Positions 34,872-43,608 of a DNA stretch of 64,000 bases are shown piece by piece. The stretch is taken from positions 1-64,000 of the forward strand of contig NZ_JBHYHC010000026.1 in the NCBI RefSeq assembly GCF_042738955.1. Reading direction: 5' to 3'. This DNA comes from Umezawaea sp042738955 (GTDB lineage: Bacteria > Actinomycetota > Actinomycetes > Mycobacteriales > Pseudonocardiaceae). The translations under genes and the position numbers were made by a program. Numbering within the stretch: the stretch's first letter is position 1; every line of letters starts with the position of its first letter. The notes beneath the pieces are model-generated. The model did no database searches, was not told the origin of the DNA, and was given only the letters and a program-made list of their open reading frames with translations.

Positions 34872-35165
34872 TCATATCGACTGGCTGTCGTCGTCCACGT
34901 TTTGATCATCGATGAGCTTGTACACGTTGCTGCGCTGCATGCCGACCTCGCGAGCGATCTTCGCGCGCGCGATCCCCGCCGCATCCGCTTCGAGCACATG
35001 CGCATGACGTTCCCTGCGGGCTACGCGTGCGTCTTCCTGAAGGCTCTCGATCCGCGCATCCGCTTCCGAACGAGCCACCCGCGCCGCTTCCAACTCAGCC
35101 CGGATGCTTTCGAGCTTCGCGCGGCTGGCACGCAAGCGAAGAACCGCTTCCGATTCGTCCGCCAT
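34872..35165 (-). CDS. Small coiled-coil/HTH protein
   Basis: This 97-residue protein has a heptad-rich basic/acidic helix over residues 5-60 (LRASRAKLESIRAELEAARV). It ends with a resolvase-type helix-turn-helix, AGIARAKIAREVGMQRSNVY. It therefore looks like a small DNA-binding regulator that oligomerises through its coiled coil. GGAGGGG lies upstream of the ATG at 35165, and a 42-bp perfect palindrome lies 41 bases further upstream, a natural place for autoregulation. It is co-directional with the TIR gene, 151 bases downstream. Confidence 0.6.
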   Translation of the reverse strand: MADESEAVLRLRASRAKLESIRAELEAARVARSEADARIESLQEDARVARRERHAHVLEADAAGIARAKIAREVGMQRSNVYKLIDDQNVDDDSQSI

Positions 35166-35206
35166 CAGCGCCCCTCCACTTGCCCCTACACAGCCTCACA
35201 TCGTCC

Positions 35207-35248
35207 CACCATGATGCACCATAGACATGTCTATGGTGCATCATGGTG
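35207..35248. repeat. 42-bp perfect palindrome
   Basis: Two 21-base arms meet with no spacer: it starts CACCATGATG and ends CATCATGGTG, centred on ATAGACATGTCTAT. Each arm contains the hexamer CACCAT twice, so smaller sites are nested within. It lies 42 bases upstream of the small HTH gene. It could be an operator, a recombination site or a replication/transfer structure; as RNA it would form a 21-bp hairpin with essentially no loop. Confidence 0.85.
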
Positions 35249-35283
35249 CCCGAAGTCCGAGGCAGCACCGCTACCGCCCGACA

Positions 35284-36090
35284 TCACCACTTGCTGTGTT
35301 CGCGCTTCCACCTGGCCTCGACTGCCGCATCCATTTCGGCTCGCATGTCTTCAACGGTCCGACCGTTCTTCGCAGCCAACGCCACGAGGATGATCTCCGC
35401 GTCGCGCCGGTAGTCGAAGATCGATTCCTCATGCCTCATGGCGTTCTTGGCCGCGAGACACCTGGCGTAGGACAGGGACTCCGCGTACTCGCGGCGTGCC
35501 GTGAGCTCGGTTTTGATGAGTCCGTGCTGGGCGGTGCACAGTGGAGAGCCGTCTGGCATCTTGATCGCCTTGGCTGCCCTCGCTTCGACTCGAGCAGCCC
35601 TCTGCGATTCCCTCTCGAGCTGCTCGGGAGTCTTGATCCGGCTGGGCCGGTTGCTGGTCTCCACTGGCGCGTTGGGGTAGCACGCGGTGCACGCGGACTC
35701 GCCTGCCGCGTCCACGATCTCAGCTTCCTCGTGACCGGAGTATTGGGTCAGCCAGGCAAATTTGGTGGTGCTGAAGCAGGTGTGGCAGTCGGGTGTCCAG
35801 TGCACATGTCCACCCGCGTTCGGGACAAGCCACGCTCGGGTCCAACCGTCGCGCCGGTCGAACTCGGCTTCCAAGCGGCCCGAGGCAGCCTCGAGGGCTA
35901 CAACGACACGCCCTGCCTCGTAGATGGTGGCATCCGGTATGCACGCTTCTGGTTGATCACCCGACAGGGGGAACCTATGGCGTACCAACCTGTCCAGTTC
36001 CCGCCGGGCCTTCATCAGTTCGCGGTCGAGCCGGTTCAACTCCGCGTCGATCTCCGACGGGCTAGCGGTGGTGGGGTCGTTGATGGGCAT
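35284..36090 (-). CDS. Zinc-ribbon-like protein of actinobacterial mobile elements
   Basis: This 268-residue protein has a helical start, then VHWTPDCHTCFSTTKFAWL near residues 95-113 and ESACTACYPNAPVE near residues 131-144. The four cysteines plus a histidine suggest one metal site. The rest is charged helix. Proteins of this type are frequent in actinophages and integrative elements and have no assigned function. The ATG at 36090 is chosen because GAGGTG lies seven bases upstream; an in-frame GTG at 36099 is possible. It is part of a - strand set with the next gene. Confidence 0.6.
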   Translation of the reverse strand: MPINDPTTASPSEIDAELNRLDRELMKARRELDRLVRHRFPLSGDQPEACIPDATIYEAGRVVVALEAASGRLEAEFDRRDGWTRAWLVPNAGGHVHWTPDCHTCFSTTKFAWLTQYSGHEEAEIVDAAGESACTACYPNAPVETSNRPSRIKTPEQLERESQRAARVEARAAKAIKMPDGSPLCTAQHGLIKTELTARREYAESLSYARCLAAKNAMRHEESIFDYRRDAEIILVALAAKNGRTVEDMRAEMDAAVEARWKREHSKW

Positions 36091-36144
36091 GGCAGGCACC
36101 TCAGTTTCAGTGGGAAGGTGTAACCGACTGGGTGATCAGGCGAG

Positions 36145-36960
36145 CTAGGCGGCAGGCAGGTAGCCCGTGCCAGGGCACTCGGCCAGGTCGGGAAAGTGGT
36201 TGGCCCGGAATTCGTCCCAGGCGAGTTCGGCGTTGATGCGCGCCCTGGTCCGCCCGCGTTCGAGCGTGGTCAGCCCACGTCGCTGCTCGGACTTCTGGTT
36301 AAGCCGTTGGCGGACCAGCCAGGTCACCGCCTGAACCTGGTGAGCCGCTACGTTTTCGCCGTTCGCTTCGGAGATGGCGCGCGCTGCCGCGACGTAGAAG
36401 CTCACGACGTGGTCGTACAGACGACGGGTGATCGAGCCGTCCTTGCGTCGACTGCCGCCCAAGGGAGCCCCGCCGTACTCGGCGTCGGTCAACGCCCGAC
36501 CACAAGCCACGGATAGCGCGTGACGGTCGATGACAACGCGCGGCGCGGCCGCGTCATGGTCACCACCGTGTTCGATGAGGTGGGCGAAGTCGCGAACCTT
36601 TGGCCCGGTCAGGATGTTGTCGTAGGGTTCGCCCGCGAGCAGCCTGTCAGCGGCGATCTTCTGCGACGTGGATGCGAAGATCCCGGACCCCGGACCGCCG
36701 ATCCCCTTGCCGGCCTTCAGCACACGGGAGGCGTTGAGGATGTTCCCCGCCCAACCCTGTTGAGGCGAGTAGACGGCCAGCATGCCAGCGCCCAGCTGCG
36801 CGTCACCGTTGGCGATCGTGCGGGCGACGCGGCGAGCGTCCGCGTACCAGCGCATCCCTCGCTCGACTTCACCGGAATTAGCGAGATCCCAATGGTCGAC
36901 GATATTTTCGACGCTGAGCGAGTTGTCCTGAAACCACTGATGATCACCGGGTGCACGCAT
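36145..36960 (-). CDS. DUF7178-like hypothetical protein
   Basis: This protein of about 271 residues has VDHWDLANSGEVERGMRWYA, ARTIANGDAQLGAGMLAVYS and PQQGWAGNILNASRVL. Its C-terminal part (AARAISEANGENVAAHQVQA, VTWLVRQRLNQ) is helical. It resembles conserved actinobacterial phage/plasmid proteins grouped as DUF7178. Three in-frame ATGs are close together (36975, 36960 and further upstream); 36960 is chosen tentatively. The function is unknown. It lies upstream of, and in the same direction as, the zinc-ribbon gene. Confidence 0.55.
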   Translation of the reverse strand: MRAPGDHQWFQDNSLSVENIVDHWDLANSGEVERGMRWYADARRVARTIANGDAQLGAGMLAVYSPQQGWAGNILNASRVLKAGKGIGGPGSGIFASTSQKIAADRLLAGEPYDNILTGPKVRDFAHLIEHGGDHDAAAPRVVIDRHALSVACGRALTDAEYGGAPLGGSRRKDGSITRRLYDHVVSFYVAAARAISEANGENVAAHQVQAVTWLVRQRLNQKSEQRRGLTTLERGRTRARINAELAWDEFRANHFPDLAECPGTGYLPAA

Positions 36961-37597
36961 CAAAATCAGCCTCATATCTGATTGATGACACCGGCAAGGC
37001 ACGCGAAATGACATGACGAGAGCAGCCGTCAACCGTTCCCCTTGCACAGGAATTCGACGACTTACTACTTCACCAATCCGTACCGCGCGGATTCGCCACA
37101 AGATCGCATGACACAAGCCGTTGCCCGCTGCGCGGGACTTGACGTCACCGTCGGACCACAGCTAGCGGCGGTCGGCTCGCAGGGGCGTCGTGCCCTGGTC
37201 CTCACCATCACCGAAGCCCGTCCTAGTGACATGTCTATTAGACATGCCAACAGGACACTTTGCAAGTGCTGACTTTCACTGTTGATCACCTTGCCGCAAA
37301 CATCGGTAGGCCCCTGAACAGCGACGATGAAGCTTGGAGAGCCTGTATCCAGGCAAGGAGCATGATCACCGCAGCCGCTTCTCGCTCCCCGTTGACCTTG
37401 AGGCAGAACGGGAAGCGAATAAGGACGAGCAGAACGTCTTCGCACCGGAAGTGGAAGTGTCAGGGTGAGGCCGCGCTAGCGGTTCGAGAGGTGACCCAGC
37501 CATCAAGCCGACTGTTCATGTGCCTGCCGGCCACCGAGTCGGGTGTTGCACCGGAAGGCTTCATAGAAACGCTGAGCTGCGAGAATTAATTACAAGA
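36961..37597. other. Non-coding border between the element and the tad locus
   Basis: About 640 bases with no convincing gene. It holds a 17-bp palindrome at 37230-37246 and probably the promoter of the DUF7178-like gene. This is a candidate right boundary of the integrative element, but I found no direct repeat matching the integrase side. Confidence 0.4.
37230..37246. promoter_or_regulatory. 17-bp palindrome sharing the TAGACATG half-site
   Basis: CATGTCTATTAGACATG has perfect 8-base arms around a central T. Its half-site TAGACATG also forms the centre of the 42-bp palindrome two kilobases away, suggesting one regulator binds both. Confidence 0.5.
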
Positions 37598-37622
37598 GGG
37601 GTTCCTCTCTAGCAGGAACCCC
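37598..37622 (-). terminator. Hairpin terminator of the tad operon
   Basis: A perfect 9-bp stem GGGGTTCCT/AGGAACCCC encloses a 7-base loop. On the - strand it is followed by a T-rich run (TCTTGTAATTAATT). It lies about 90 bases past the last - strand tad-locus gene. Confidence 0.7.
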
Positions 37623-37710
37623 AAAAGGACCACGAATCGGCAGTGGCCCTGGATCATGTGTGGGCACTTGCGGGTTCGCCTGCTGGGTCCCAGTCGTCGC
37701 CGTAGCCACA

Positions 37711-40236
37711 TCAGGTCGCGCTTGCGTCTCCTTGGGAAGCAGATCCCTGGTGTCGCAAAGCGTCTGCGAGTGAGAGGGTCTCATCGCTGGGCCGTTGGTC
37801 GATCTCATCCAGCACGCCGGCCAGCAGACGGATCGTCCTCTGGATGGCGGAGTAGCGACCCAAGCGGCCTTGGAGACGAATTATGTCGCAGTAGACGCCT
37901 TCGTTGTAGCGGTCCAGGTTTCGTGCACGCTCCAGCAGGTCCAGCGCGACTTCTGGGTTCGTGTCGCGGTAGGTGGAACCCAGGATCCCTTGTGCATCCA
38001 GGACATCTCGGCGGATGGACTCACGATAGGGCTCGACCCACGCTGCCGTGACGTCCTCGGCGAAGTCGGCCCGGTAGAGGTCCATGGCCTCGCGGAGGCT
38101 CGCCAAGGCGCTCTGGTCGTTGCGCTGGGACGCCTGCAAGGCGTGCCGGAGTCCGTCGTAATCGGTGCTCACCAAGGCATTGTTGAGGCGGTAGCGGCCA
38201 TCTTCGTTGAGCACGAGGTCGGAGCCGATTTCCATGGTGGCGTTGAGGAGCGCACGCCGGAGCAAAGACAACGCGTTGTGCAGCGAGTTGAACGGGCGCG
38301 GTGGTTTCGCGTCTGGCCAAACGGCGTCGTTGAGGGCATCGCGACGAGCGCCGTCAGGATGGACAGCGAGAAATGCGAGCACCTCGCGCTGTTTCGGTGT
38401 CAGCACGCTCCCCAGGGTCCGCGGCGCGCCTTCGACGTCGAGGAGCAGCAGTTCGACAGGCCCCAGAACGCGCAAGGTGAGTGGAGGACAGGAAGTCTGA
38501 GACAGCGCGGGTGCGGCGACTGATTGCCGCACCTCGCCATCAGCAGTCACCGCGGGAGGTGGAGTAGGCGCCACGTCCGAAGGCTTCTGGTCGTGCACCA
38601 ATCCTTCAGCTTGGCTGAGGAGGTCGAGCAGTTCGTTGGCTCCGGCAGCGGGCAGGGTGAACAAGCGCGTTCCGGCGAGCTTGCTGCCGGTGCCGTGAAT
38701 GGTCGTGCCGTCCGATCGGACACGGACGGTTTCGCCTGCGCGCCAGGGTCCGAGGATGACGCCAGCAAGGCCTAGGGCCGATCCGTTGTCGAGCACGGCT
38801 TGGAGGCGACGTTCGCTGTGCTGAGCTGGGCTGGCCAGGAGAACCACGCCCGTCGAGGGCCGCGCCTCGGCGTTGCCGGCCATCCGTGCTCTGGTCAGCA
38901 GCTCACCCTCGACCTCGTCCAAGGCCCCATCGAGAGAATCGGCGATGGTCACCGCTGAAGGCAGGCAACTGGTGGCGATATCGGGAAGAAGTGCTTGCAG
39001 GTCGTCGACCGGCAGGATGACGCGGACAGCGTCGCCATTCAACCGCTGCGCAAGAAGGTGGAGCACCAGCGCGCGGGCGGCATCGTTGGCACCCGGACCG
39101 ACGAGTCCCAGTCCGCGGGTCGTGGCGAGGTCCAGGGCGACCTCCACGCCATCGTGAACGCCGATCTGGGGCGCGATGACGGGCGAGGTGGACGAGGACG
39201 GCTCAGGCGCTTTCAGCGGCCGCAAGGCCCCGATGTCCTGTCGATACTCGAACCGTAGGGACCGGACGACCGGACCCATCGGCCGTTCAAGATCGGTGCG
39301 ATGCCCGCTGCTCACCCGGTAGCGGCGACGGCGCCAGATCCGAGCGGACATCGCGGCGCTGGCGGCTACCCCGACGAGAGCGAGACTCACGAACCCGCCG
39401 GTGTCCAGGGAGATACCGGCCCCTTCGTCTGCCTCAACAGGCTCTGGCTCGCTGCTGGTCGGGTGTGCTGGTGAAGTTGTTGTCGTCGGAGGCGAGACCG
39501 GCTCATCGGGCTGTTGGGGAACAGAAGACGCGGGGACGTGTGCCGTGATCATCCAGCCTGGCCTGATCACACCCGGCTCCTCCAGCGCTCGGCCGTCAGC
39601 CTGCTGGACGCCACGGTTGAGCTCGTAGAGTTCCGGCCACCGACCACCGTCGCCGAGAACGCGGTCGGCGATCCTCCACAGGCTGTCGTAGACCCCCGCC
39701 TCAGGTGCCCTGACTTCCTCGGTGACCTCGACCATTCCCGGCGGCGCTGTCGTCGTGCTGGCCGTGCCCACTTGCTCACCGTGTGAGCGAACCACGCTCG
39801 GATGAAGCGGCGCGGTCGCAGCAGATGGTGTCGTCTCAACGGCAGGACCCAGGTCGGCCGACAACGGAGATGCTGCGGCCCTGCCGACGAGCAAGGTCAT
39901 GACCACCGTGCTGATGAGGGCCGCGCCCAAGCCCGTCACCGGCTTCGGCGAGCGGATCGCGGGCCGGACGACGTCGCGCGCCGCCTGCGCGAGCCAGAGA
40001 ATCAGGTCGATGACGAAGTAGAGCCACACGATCCAGCACAGGCACGCCAGCACGTGGAGCACCGACTGCGTGCTCAGGGCACCGAGCAGCGCCGATTCGA
40101 CCTCGCCGGCGCTCGGGAGGTGATCAGGCAGCGGCCACCCCACGAAGCGGACAAGCGCCCAGGGAAGTGCCAACACCACCGCCAACAGGAGCGTGAGGGC
40201 GAGAAGACCGCGGAGTACCTGACCGAGACGGGTCAT
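37711..40236 (-). CDS. Membrane-anchored LysM-SARP/BTAD regulator
   Basis: This 841-residue protein has two or three N-terminal membrane segments (LRGLLALTLLLAVVLALPWA, LHVLACLCWIVWLYFVIDLI). A LysM-like part follows (YDSLWRIADRVLGDG, WPELYELNRG), then another membrane segment near 275. At the C-terminus is an OmpR-type winged helix (LRVLGPVELLLLD, LTPKQREVLAFLAVHP) followed by a bacterial transcriptional activator domain of TPR helices. This mix is typical of the regulator encoded at the end of actinobacterial tad loci. It may sense the wall or pilus assembly and control the locus. The ATG at 40236 follows GAGGTGGGG; the frame upstream is not family-like. Confidence 0.8.
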   Translation of the reverse strand: MTRLGQVLRGLLALTLLLAVVLALPWALVRFVGWPLPDHLPSAGEVESALLGALSTQSVLHVLACLCWIVWLYFVIDLILWLAQAARDVVRPAIRSPKPVTGLGAALISTVVMTLLVGRAAASPLSADLGPAVETTPSAATAPLHPSVVRSHGEQVGTASTTTAPPGMVEVTEEVRAPEAGVYDSLWRIADRVLGDGGRWPELYELNRGVQQADGRALEEPGVIRPGWMITAHVPASSVPQQPDEPVSPPTTTTSPAHPTSSEPEPVEADEGAGISLDTGGFVSLALVGVAASAAMSARIWRRRRYRVSSGHRTDLERPMGPVVRSLRFEYRQDIGALRPLKAPEPSSSTSPVIAPQIGVHDGVEVALDLATTRGLGLVGPGANDAARALVLHLLAQRLNGDAVRVILPVDDLQALLPDIATSCLPSAVTIADSLDGALDEVEGELLTRARMAGNAEARPSTGVVLLASPAQHSERRLQAVLDNGSALGLAGVILGPWRAGETVRVRSDGTTIHGTGSKLAGTRLFTLPAAGANELLDLLSQAEGLVHDQKPSDVAPTPPPAVTADGEVRQSVAAPALSQTSCPPLTLRVLGPVELLLLDVEGAPRTLGSVLTPKQREVLAFLAVHPDGARRDALNDAVWPDAKPPRPFNSLHNALSLLRRALLNATMEIGSDLVLNEDGRYRLNNALVSTDYDGLRHALQASQRNDQSALASLREAMDLYRADFAEDVTAAWVEPYRESIRRDVLDAQGILGSTYRDTNPEVALDLLERARNLDRYNEGVYCDIIRLQGRLGRYSAIQRTIRLLAGVLDEIDQRPSDETLSLADALRHQGSASQGDASAT

Positions 40237-40246
40237 CGTCCCCACC

Positions 40247-40693
40247 TCACGGCCGGGGTCCGGAAATACCGCGCTGTGCTTCGGCCTGCCCTGTTCCTGT
40301 GACGGTGATCGACCCGATACCGACCAGACCGAGCAGCTTCGTGTCGTAGGTGACCGTGACGGTGACCTGCACGGCGTCGTCCGCGACCGAAACCGTTCCG
40401 CCGTGTCCCGCGGCCGCCAGGTAGGCCCTCGCCGCGCTGTCCGCCCGAGTGGGAACCAGCTGAACGGCTCCCCCGGCCCGGTAGGCGGCCAGGTCGATCT
40501 CCTGTGCTCCCGTTCGAGCTGCCTCTTGTGCTTCTCCGAAGGCGCTGGTCTTGGCGGCGAGTGCCAAGCCACCGTCGATGACCAAGGCGGCGAACAGCAG
40601 GCACGCCGTGACGAGGATGACGACGAACGCGGTGACGCGGCCGCCCTCCCCTGTTGGGAGACGGCGCCGGAGTGACGTCGGGTGGATGTTCAT
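40247..40693 (-). CDS. TadG-like Flp pilus assembly protein
   Basis: This 148-residue protein has a basic start, then GEGGRVTAFVVILVTACLLF, one membrane helix preceded by a Gly-Gly as in pseudopilins. ALAAKTSAFGEAQEAARTGA and a secreted beta-rich tail follow. It lacks the Glu+5 of TadE-type pseudopilins, which fits a TadG-like role. Its ATG overlaps the stop of the preceding TadE-like gene by four bases. It is probably a minor component of the pilus machinery in the cell envelope. Confidence 0.7.
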   Translation of the reverse strand: MNIHPTSLRRRLPTGEGGRVTAFVVILVTACLLFAALVIDGGLALAAKTSAFGEAQEAARTGAQEIDLAAYRAGGAVQLVPTRADSAARAYLAAAGHGGTVSVADDAVQVTVTVTYDTKLLGLVGIGSITVTGTGQAEAQRGISGPRP

Positions 40694-41133
40694 GGCGTCG
40701 GATCCGGCCTCGCGCCGCCGCGCCACACATCCACCGGCGAGGCGAAGCTCGACTCGAAGGTGCGAGTGCCTGGGACTCCCAGCAGCGCGAGGTCGCTCAG
40801 CCCGACGACGCAGGTGACCGTGACGGTGACGGTCGAGCCGGGGCTCAACCCCCGTGTGTCGGTTCGCACGGCGAGGGATTCGCATGCGATGCCCGCTGAA
40901 GCCAACGTCGCCTGAGCGGTGCTGCGGGCCGCCGCTTCAGCCTGGGCTGGTGTGCGGGTCAGCGTCGCGGCTCTGGCAGCTTGGTGGGCTACGTCGTTGA
41001 TGCGCAGCTTCGTGTTCGCCACTCGGCCGCACAGGACCACGAACAGGAGCAGCACGATCAGGAGCGGGGTGAGCAGGACGAGTTCCGTCGCCGTCGATCC
41101 TCGTTCGTCGAGGCGAACTGAGCGCGGGGTCAT
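40690..41133 (-). CDS. TadE-like pseudopilin
   Basis: This 147-residue protein has DERGSTATELVLLTPLLIVL: a prepilin-like cleavage site after Gly with Glu at +5, then one membrane helix. AANTKLRINDVAHQAARAA-type helices and a short secreted domain (VTVTVTCVVG) follow. That is the TadE family. It overlaps the neighbours on both sides by four bases. It should be processed by the prepilin peptidase encoded at the upstream end of the locus and act in Flp pilus assembly. Confidence 0.8.
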   Translation of the reverse strand: MTPRSVRLDERGSTATELVLLTPLLIVLLLFVVLCGRVANTKLRINDVAHQAARAATLTRTPAQAEAAARSTAQATLASAGIACESLAVRTDTRGLSPGSTVTVTVTCVVGLSDLALLGVPGTRTFESSFASPVDVWRGGARPDPTP

Positions 41134-41585
41134 GGTGTGGCTGCGGAACTGATCGGTGGCGTGAACTTCTCCACCGGCCCATCGGCTCGGGCACTGACGG
41201 GGAAGCTGAGGAACGGAAGGATGTTGGTCGCTGTTCCGCCGACGGTGACCGAAGCTTGGTCACCCCCACGTCGAACGGAGACAGAGCCGTCCCGCAGAGG
41301 CCCGTTTCCCAGCATCGCCAGGACTCGTTGTCCCTCGGCCGTGCCCGCCGATGAGCTACCTCCGTGCACTCGAGTCGCTGACAGAGCTTGCGACGCGGCG
41401 GATTGGGCGATGTGCATGGCGTGCAGGTACAGCGCGAACTGTGCGATGAGCAGCACGAGCAGCAGCAGGAGCGGCGTGGCGAGGACCAGTTCGACCGTGC
41501 CGGAACCGGTCTGGTCGCGGCGAACTCTGGCCAACGCCGCCCTCACGCGGATCGTGGATCGCTGTCGAACCATCTCGTTCACCAC
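41130..41585 (-). CDS. TadE-like pseudopilin (second copy)
   Basis: This 151-residue protein has DQTGSGTVELVLATPLLLLL, with a Gly cleavage site, Glu at +5 and a membrane helix. A helix (HIAQSAASQALSATRVH) and a small extracellular part follow. It is a paralogue of the next gene, consistent with the two TadE-like proteins usual in actinobacterial tad loci. It lies at the base immediately after the Flp pilin gene stop, with a four-base overlap with the downstream TadE gene. Confidence 0.8.
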   Translation of the reverse strand: MVNEMVRQRSTIRVRAALARVRRDQTGSGTVELVLATPLLLLLVLLIAQFALYLHAMHIAQSAASQALSATRVHGGSSSAGTAEGQRVLAMLGNGPLRDGSVSVRRGGDQASVTVGGTATNILPFLSFPVSARADGPVEKFTPPISSAATP

Positions 41586-41786
41586 CTACAGGTTGATGCC
41601 GTTCGCCTTCTCGGTCACCTTGACGACGATGATCGCGATCACGGCGATCGCAAGCCCAGCCAGCAACGCGGTCACCACCACGGCCTCGGTGGAGTAGCCG
41701 CCTTCGTCACGGCTCAGGCGTCGCAGCTCTGCGCGGATTCGAGCGATGAAGACCTCTGCTTGAACGAACATCGTCTTGTCCTCCAT
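41586..41786 (-). CDS. Flp-type pilin
   Basis: This 66-residue protein is the right size for a Flp pilin. A basic leader ends in RDEGGYSTEAVVVTALLAGL: cleavage between the glycines puts Glu at +5, followed by a membrane-spanning helix (LAIAVIAIIVVKV) and a short polar tail. It should be the major subunit of the Tad pilus, exported and processed by the peptidase at 48602-49258. ATG 41786 or 41771 may be the start. Confidence 0.8.
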   Translation of the reverse strand: MEDKTMFVQAEVFIARIRAELRRLSRDEGGYSTEAVVVTALLAGLAIAVIAIIVVKVTEKANGINL

Positions 41787-41809
41787 CTGTTGTGGACGGT
41801 CGCAAGGGT

Positions 41810-42700
41810 TCAGAGGCCGCCGAGAACTTGGGCGAGCGCGGGAAACCCGATGAAGACCAGGAACCCGCCGAACAGCACCACCACGGGAAGGCTCATGCGC
41901 TCGGTCGCTGACTGCGCTTCACCTTCGGCGTCGGTGAGTTCCAGCGTGCGCAGTGCAGTTGCCTTGGCGGCGAGACTGGCGCGGAGGCGAGCGCCTTCCG
42001 TTCCGGCCAGGCTGAGCGAGGCCGCGAGTTCGGCGAGCTGGGTGATGCCGAGTTCACCGCCGAGCCGTCCCAGGGTCGACCAGGGGGTCGTCCGCGTGAC
42101 TTGAGCGGTGAGCAGAGCTTGTCGAATCCGGGAGAACGCCCAGCCCTGCCCAACGCCGACAGCGTCCGAAAGGGCTCCGTCGACCCCGGCTCCTCCGGCG
42201 AGCAGCACGCGGATCAGGTTGAGGTAGGCGGAGAGCGCGTGCCGGAAGACAGCACGCCTCCTTGCCGCTTGGCGCCGCACCTTCAAGTCCGGCAGAACGA
42301 ACCCGAGCGCGCCCAGGGCGACGCTGGAGGCGGCCGGAACCTGCCAGGCAAGTCCCGCATCGATCAGCACCAGCATGAACTCGACCGAAACCGGCAAGAG
42401 GATCCCTGCCAGGGCGAAGGTCGCCTTCTCCGCCAAGTGCCGAGAGATCGCGGTCCCCGTCACGGCGAGATCGTCAAGCAGCCTGCTGCTGGGGAGACCC
42501 AGTGCTTGCAGCGGCTTCACGAAGGGACCGCCGATCGCGAGAGGCCATCCGGTCTCGGGTGCGACGATCCGCGTGGTCTCGGAGACGGTGGTCAACCGGT
42601 CGACCATGGCGCTGAGCGGAGGCCGCGGTGGAAAGGCCCACATCGCCACCATCCACAGGCCGACGCCGAGCCCTGCACCGCACAGCGCAACACCGGTCAT
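41810..42700 (-). CDS. tadC: TadC-like inner-membrane platform protein
   Basis: This 296-residue protein has an N-terminal membrane segment, a cytoplasmic T2SSF-type domain (RHALSAYLNLIRVLLAGGAG, ELAASLSLAGTEGARLRASL) and C-terminal membrane helices ending VVVLFGGFLVFIGFPALAQV. This is the Tad/type II secretion F-domain family. With TadB it forms the membrane platform on which TadA works. It overlaps tadB by four bases. Confidence 0.85.
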   Translation of the reverse strand: MTGVALCGAGLGVGLWMVAMWAFPPRPPLSAMVDRLTTVSETTRIVAPETGWPLAIGGPFVKPLQALGLPSSRLLDDLAVTGTAISRHLAEKATFALAGILLPVSVEFMLVLIDAGLAWQVPAASSVALGALGFVLPDLKVRRQAARRRAVFRHALSAYLNLIRVLLAGGAGVDGALSDAVGVGQGWAFSRIRQALLTAQVTRTTPWSTLGRLGGELGITQLAELAASLSLAGTEGARLRASLAAKATALRTLELTDAEGEAQSATERMSLPVVVLFGGFLVFIGFPALAQVLGGL

Positions 42701-43608
42701 GACCGTGCTCCTTCGCCAACCGACAACTCGTCGACGTCGGCCAGATCGGGCCTGATTGCGGCCAGTTCGGTGAGGAACCTGTCCGGCGGGTCAAGCCGCG
42801 CGATCCTGTGCAGGCAGACGAAGGCGACAGCGAACAACGACCCGACCAGCAGCAGGACGAGCTGGCCCGCCGAGGTGTCATACGGCGCGAGATAGTCACG
42901 GTTGAGCAGGACCAAGCCCGCGGCGAAGGCCAACGTCGTGATCACGATGACTCGCACGCTGGTCTTGGTTCGAGCTCGTCCGGCTTCAACCCGCATGCGC
43001 ATAGCCGCCTGTTCGCGCGCCTCGGCCGCCAACTCCCCGAGCAACTCCGCCAGCTGCCTGGCCTGGTGCTCGGCGGCGAGCACGAGCGCGGCGATCACCA
43101 GGTCGGCGGTGGGGTCGCTCAGCCGGTCCGCGAGGACACGGAGCGAGGACGCGAGTCGCTCGCCGCGTTCGAGACGGGCGGCGAGCTCGACGACCTCCTC
43201 CCGAATGGCGGCCGGAGCCATTGGAGCCGTGGCCAGGACCGCCTGTTCCAAGCCGGCCGCGGCGACCAAGGTGTCGCGCAGCATCTCGGTCCACGAGGCG
43301 ATCGCCTCGATTCGTCCCAGCTGACGCTTGTGGTCGACGTTGGCACCGACGGTTCGCGGTAGCCCGACAACGGCCGCGGCGGCCAGGACCGCACTGATCG
43401 CCCAGCCGGTGACGACTCCGATCACCAAGCCCGCGATACCGCCGACGGCCAGGAGAACGACCTGCTTGCGCTCAAGTCGAACGCTCCGACGTGATCGTGA
43501 CGCAGGTCGCCTGGTCCGACGGAGTCCGGCCACGACGAGCAGAATTCCCGTGGCCAACCCAGCACCCAACAGCCCGAGCACGGAGTTGGTGATCAAGGTG
43601 CCCACCAC
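42697..43608 (-). CDS. tadB: TadB-like inner-membrane platform protein
   Basis: This 303-residue protein has an N-terminal hydrophobic stretch (GLLGAGLATGILLVVAGLRR), paired central helices and a T2SSF domain (SWTEMLRDTLVAAAGLEQAV, EVVELAARLERGERLASSLR). Two C-terminal membrane segments end near residue 275. The order tadA-tadB-tadC is as in other Tad loci. The start overlaps the tadA stop by 16 bases, which indicates coupled translation. Confidence 0.85.
   Translation of the reverse strand: MVGTLITNSVLGLLGAGLATGILLVVAGLRRTRRPASRSRRSVRLERKQVVLLAVGGIAGLVIGVVTGWAISAVLAAAAVVGLPRTVGANVDHKRQLGRIEAIASWTEMLRDTLVAAAGLEQAVLATAPMAPAAIREEVVELAARLERGERLASSLRVLADRLSDPTADLVIAALVLAAEHQARQLAELLGELAAEAREQAAMRMRVEAGRARTKTSVRVIVITTLAFAAGLVLLNRDYLAPYDTSAGQLVLLLVGSLFAVAFVCLHRIARLDPPDRFLTELAAIRPDLADVDELSVGEGARS

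Noticed and set aside
37260..37589. 109-residue + strand frame before the tad terminator
   Set aside because: No ribosome site or recognisable motif, and composition unlike neighbouring genes.
16731..37597. attL/attR direct repeats bounding the integrative element
   Set aside because: I looked near the integrase end and near 37 kb for a shared sequence and found none; the true ends may lie elsewhere, including left of the defence-like genes.
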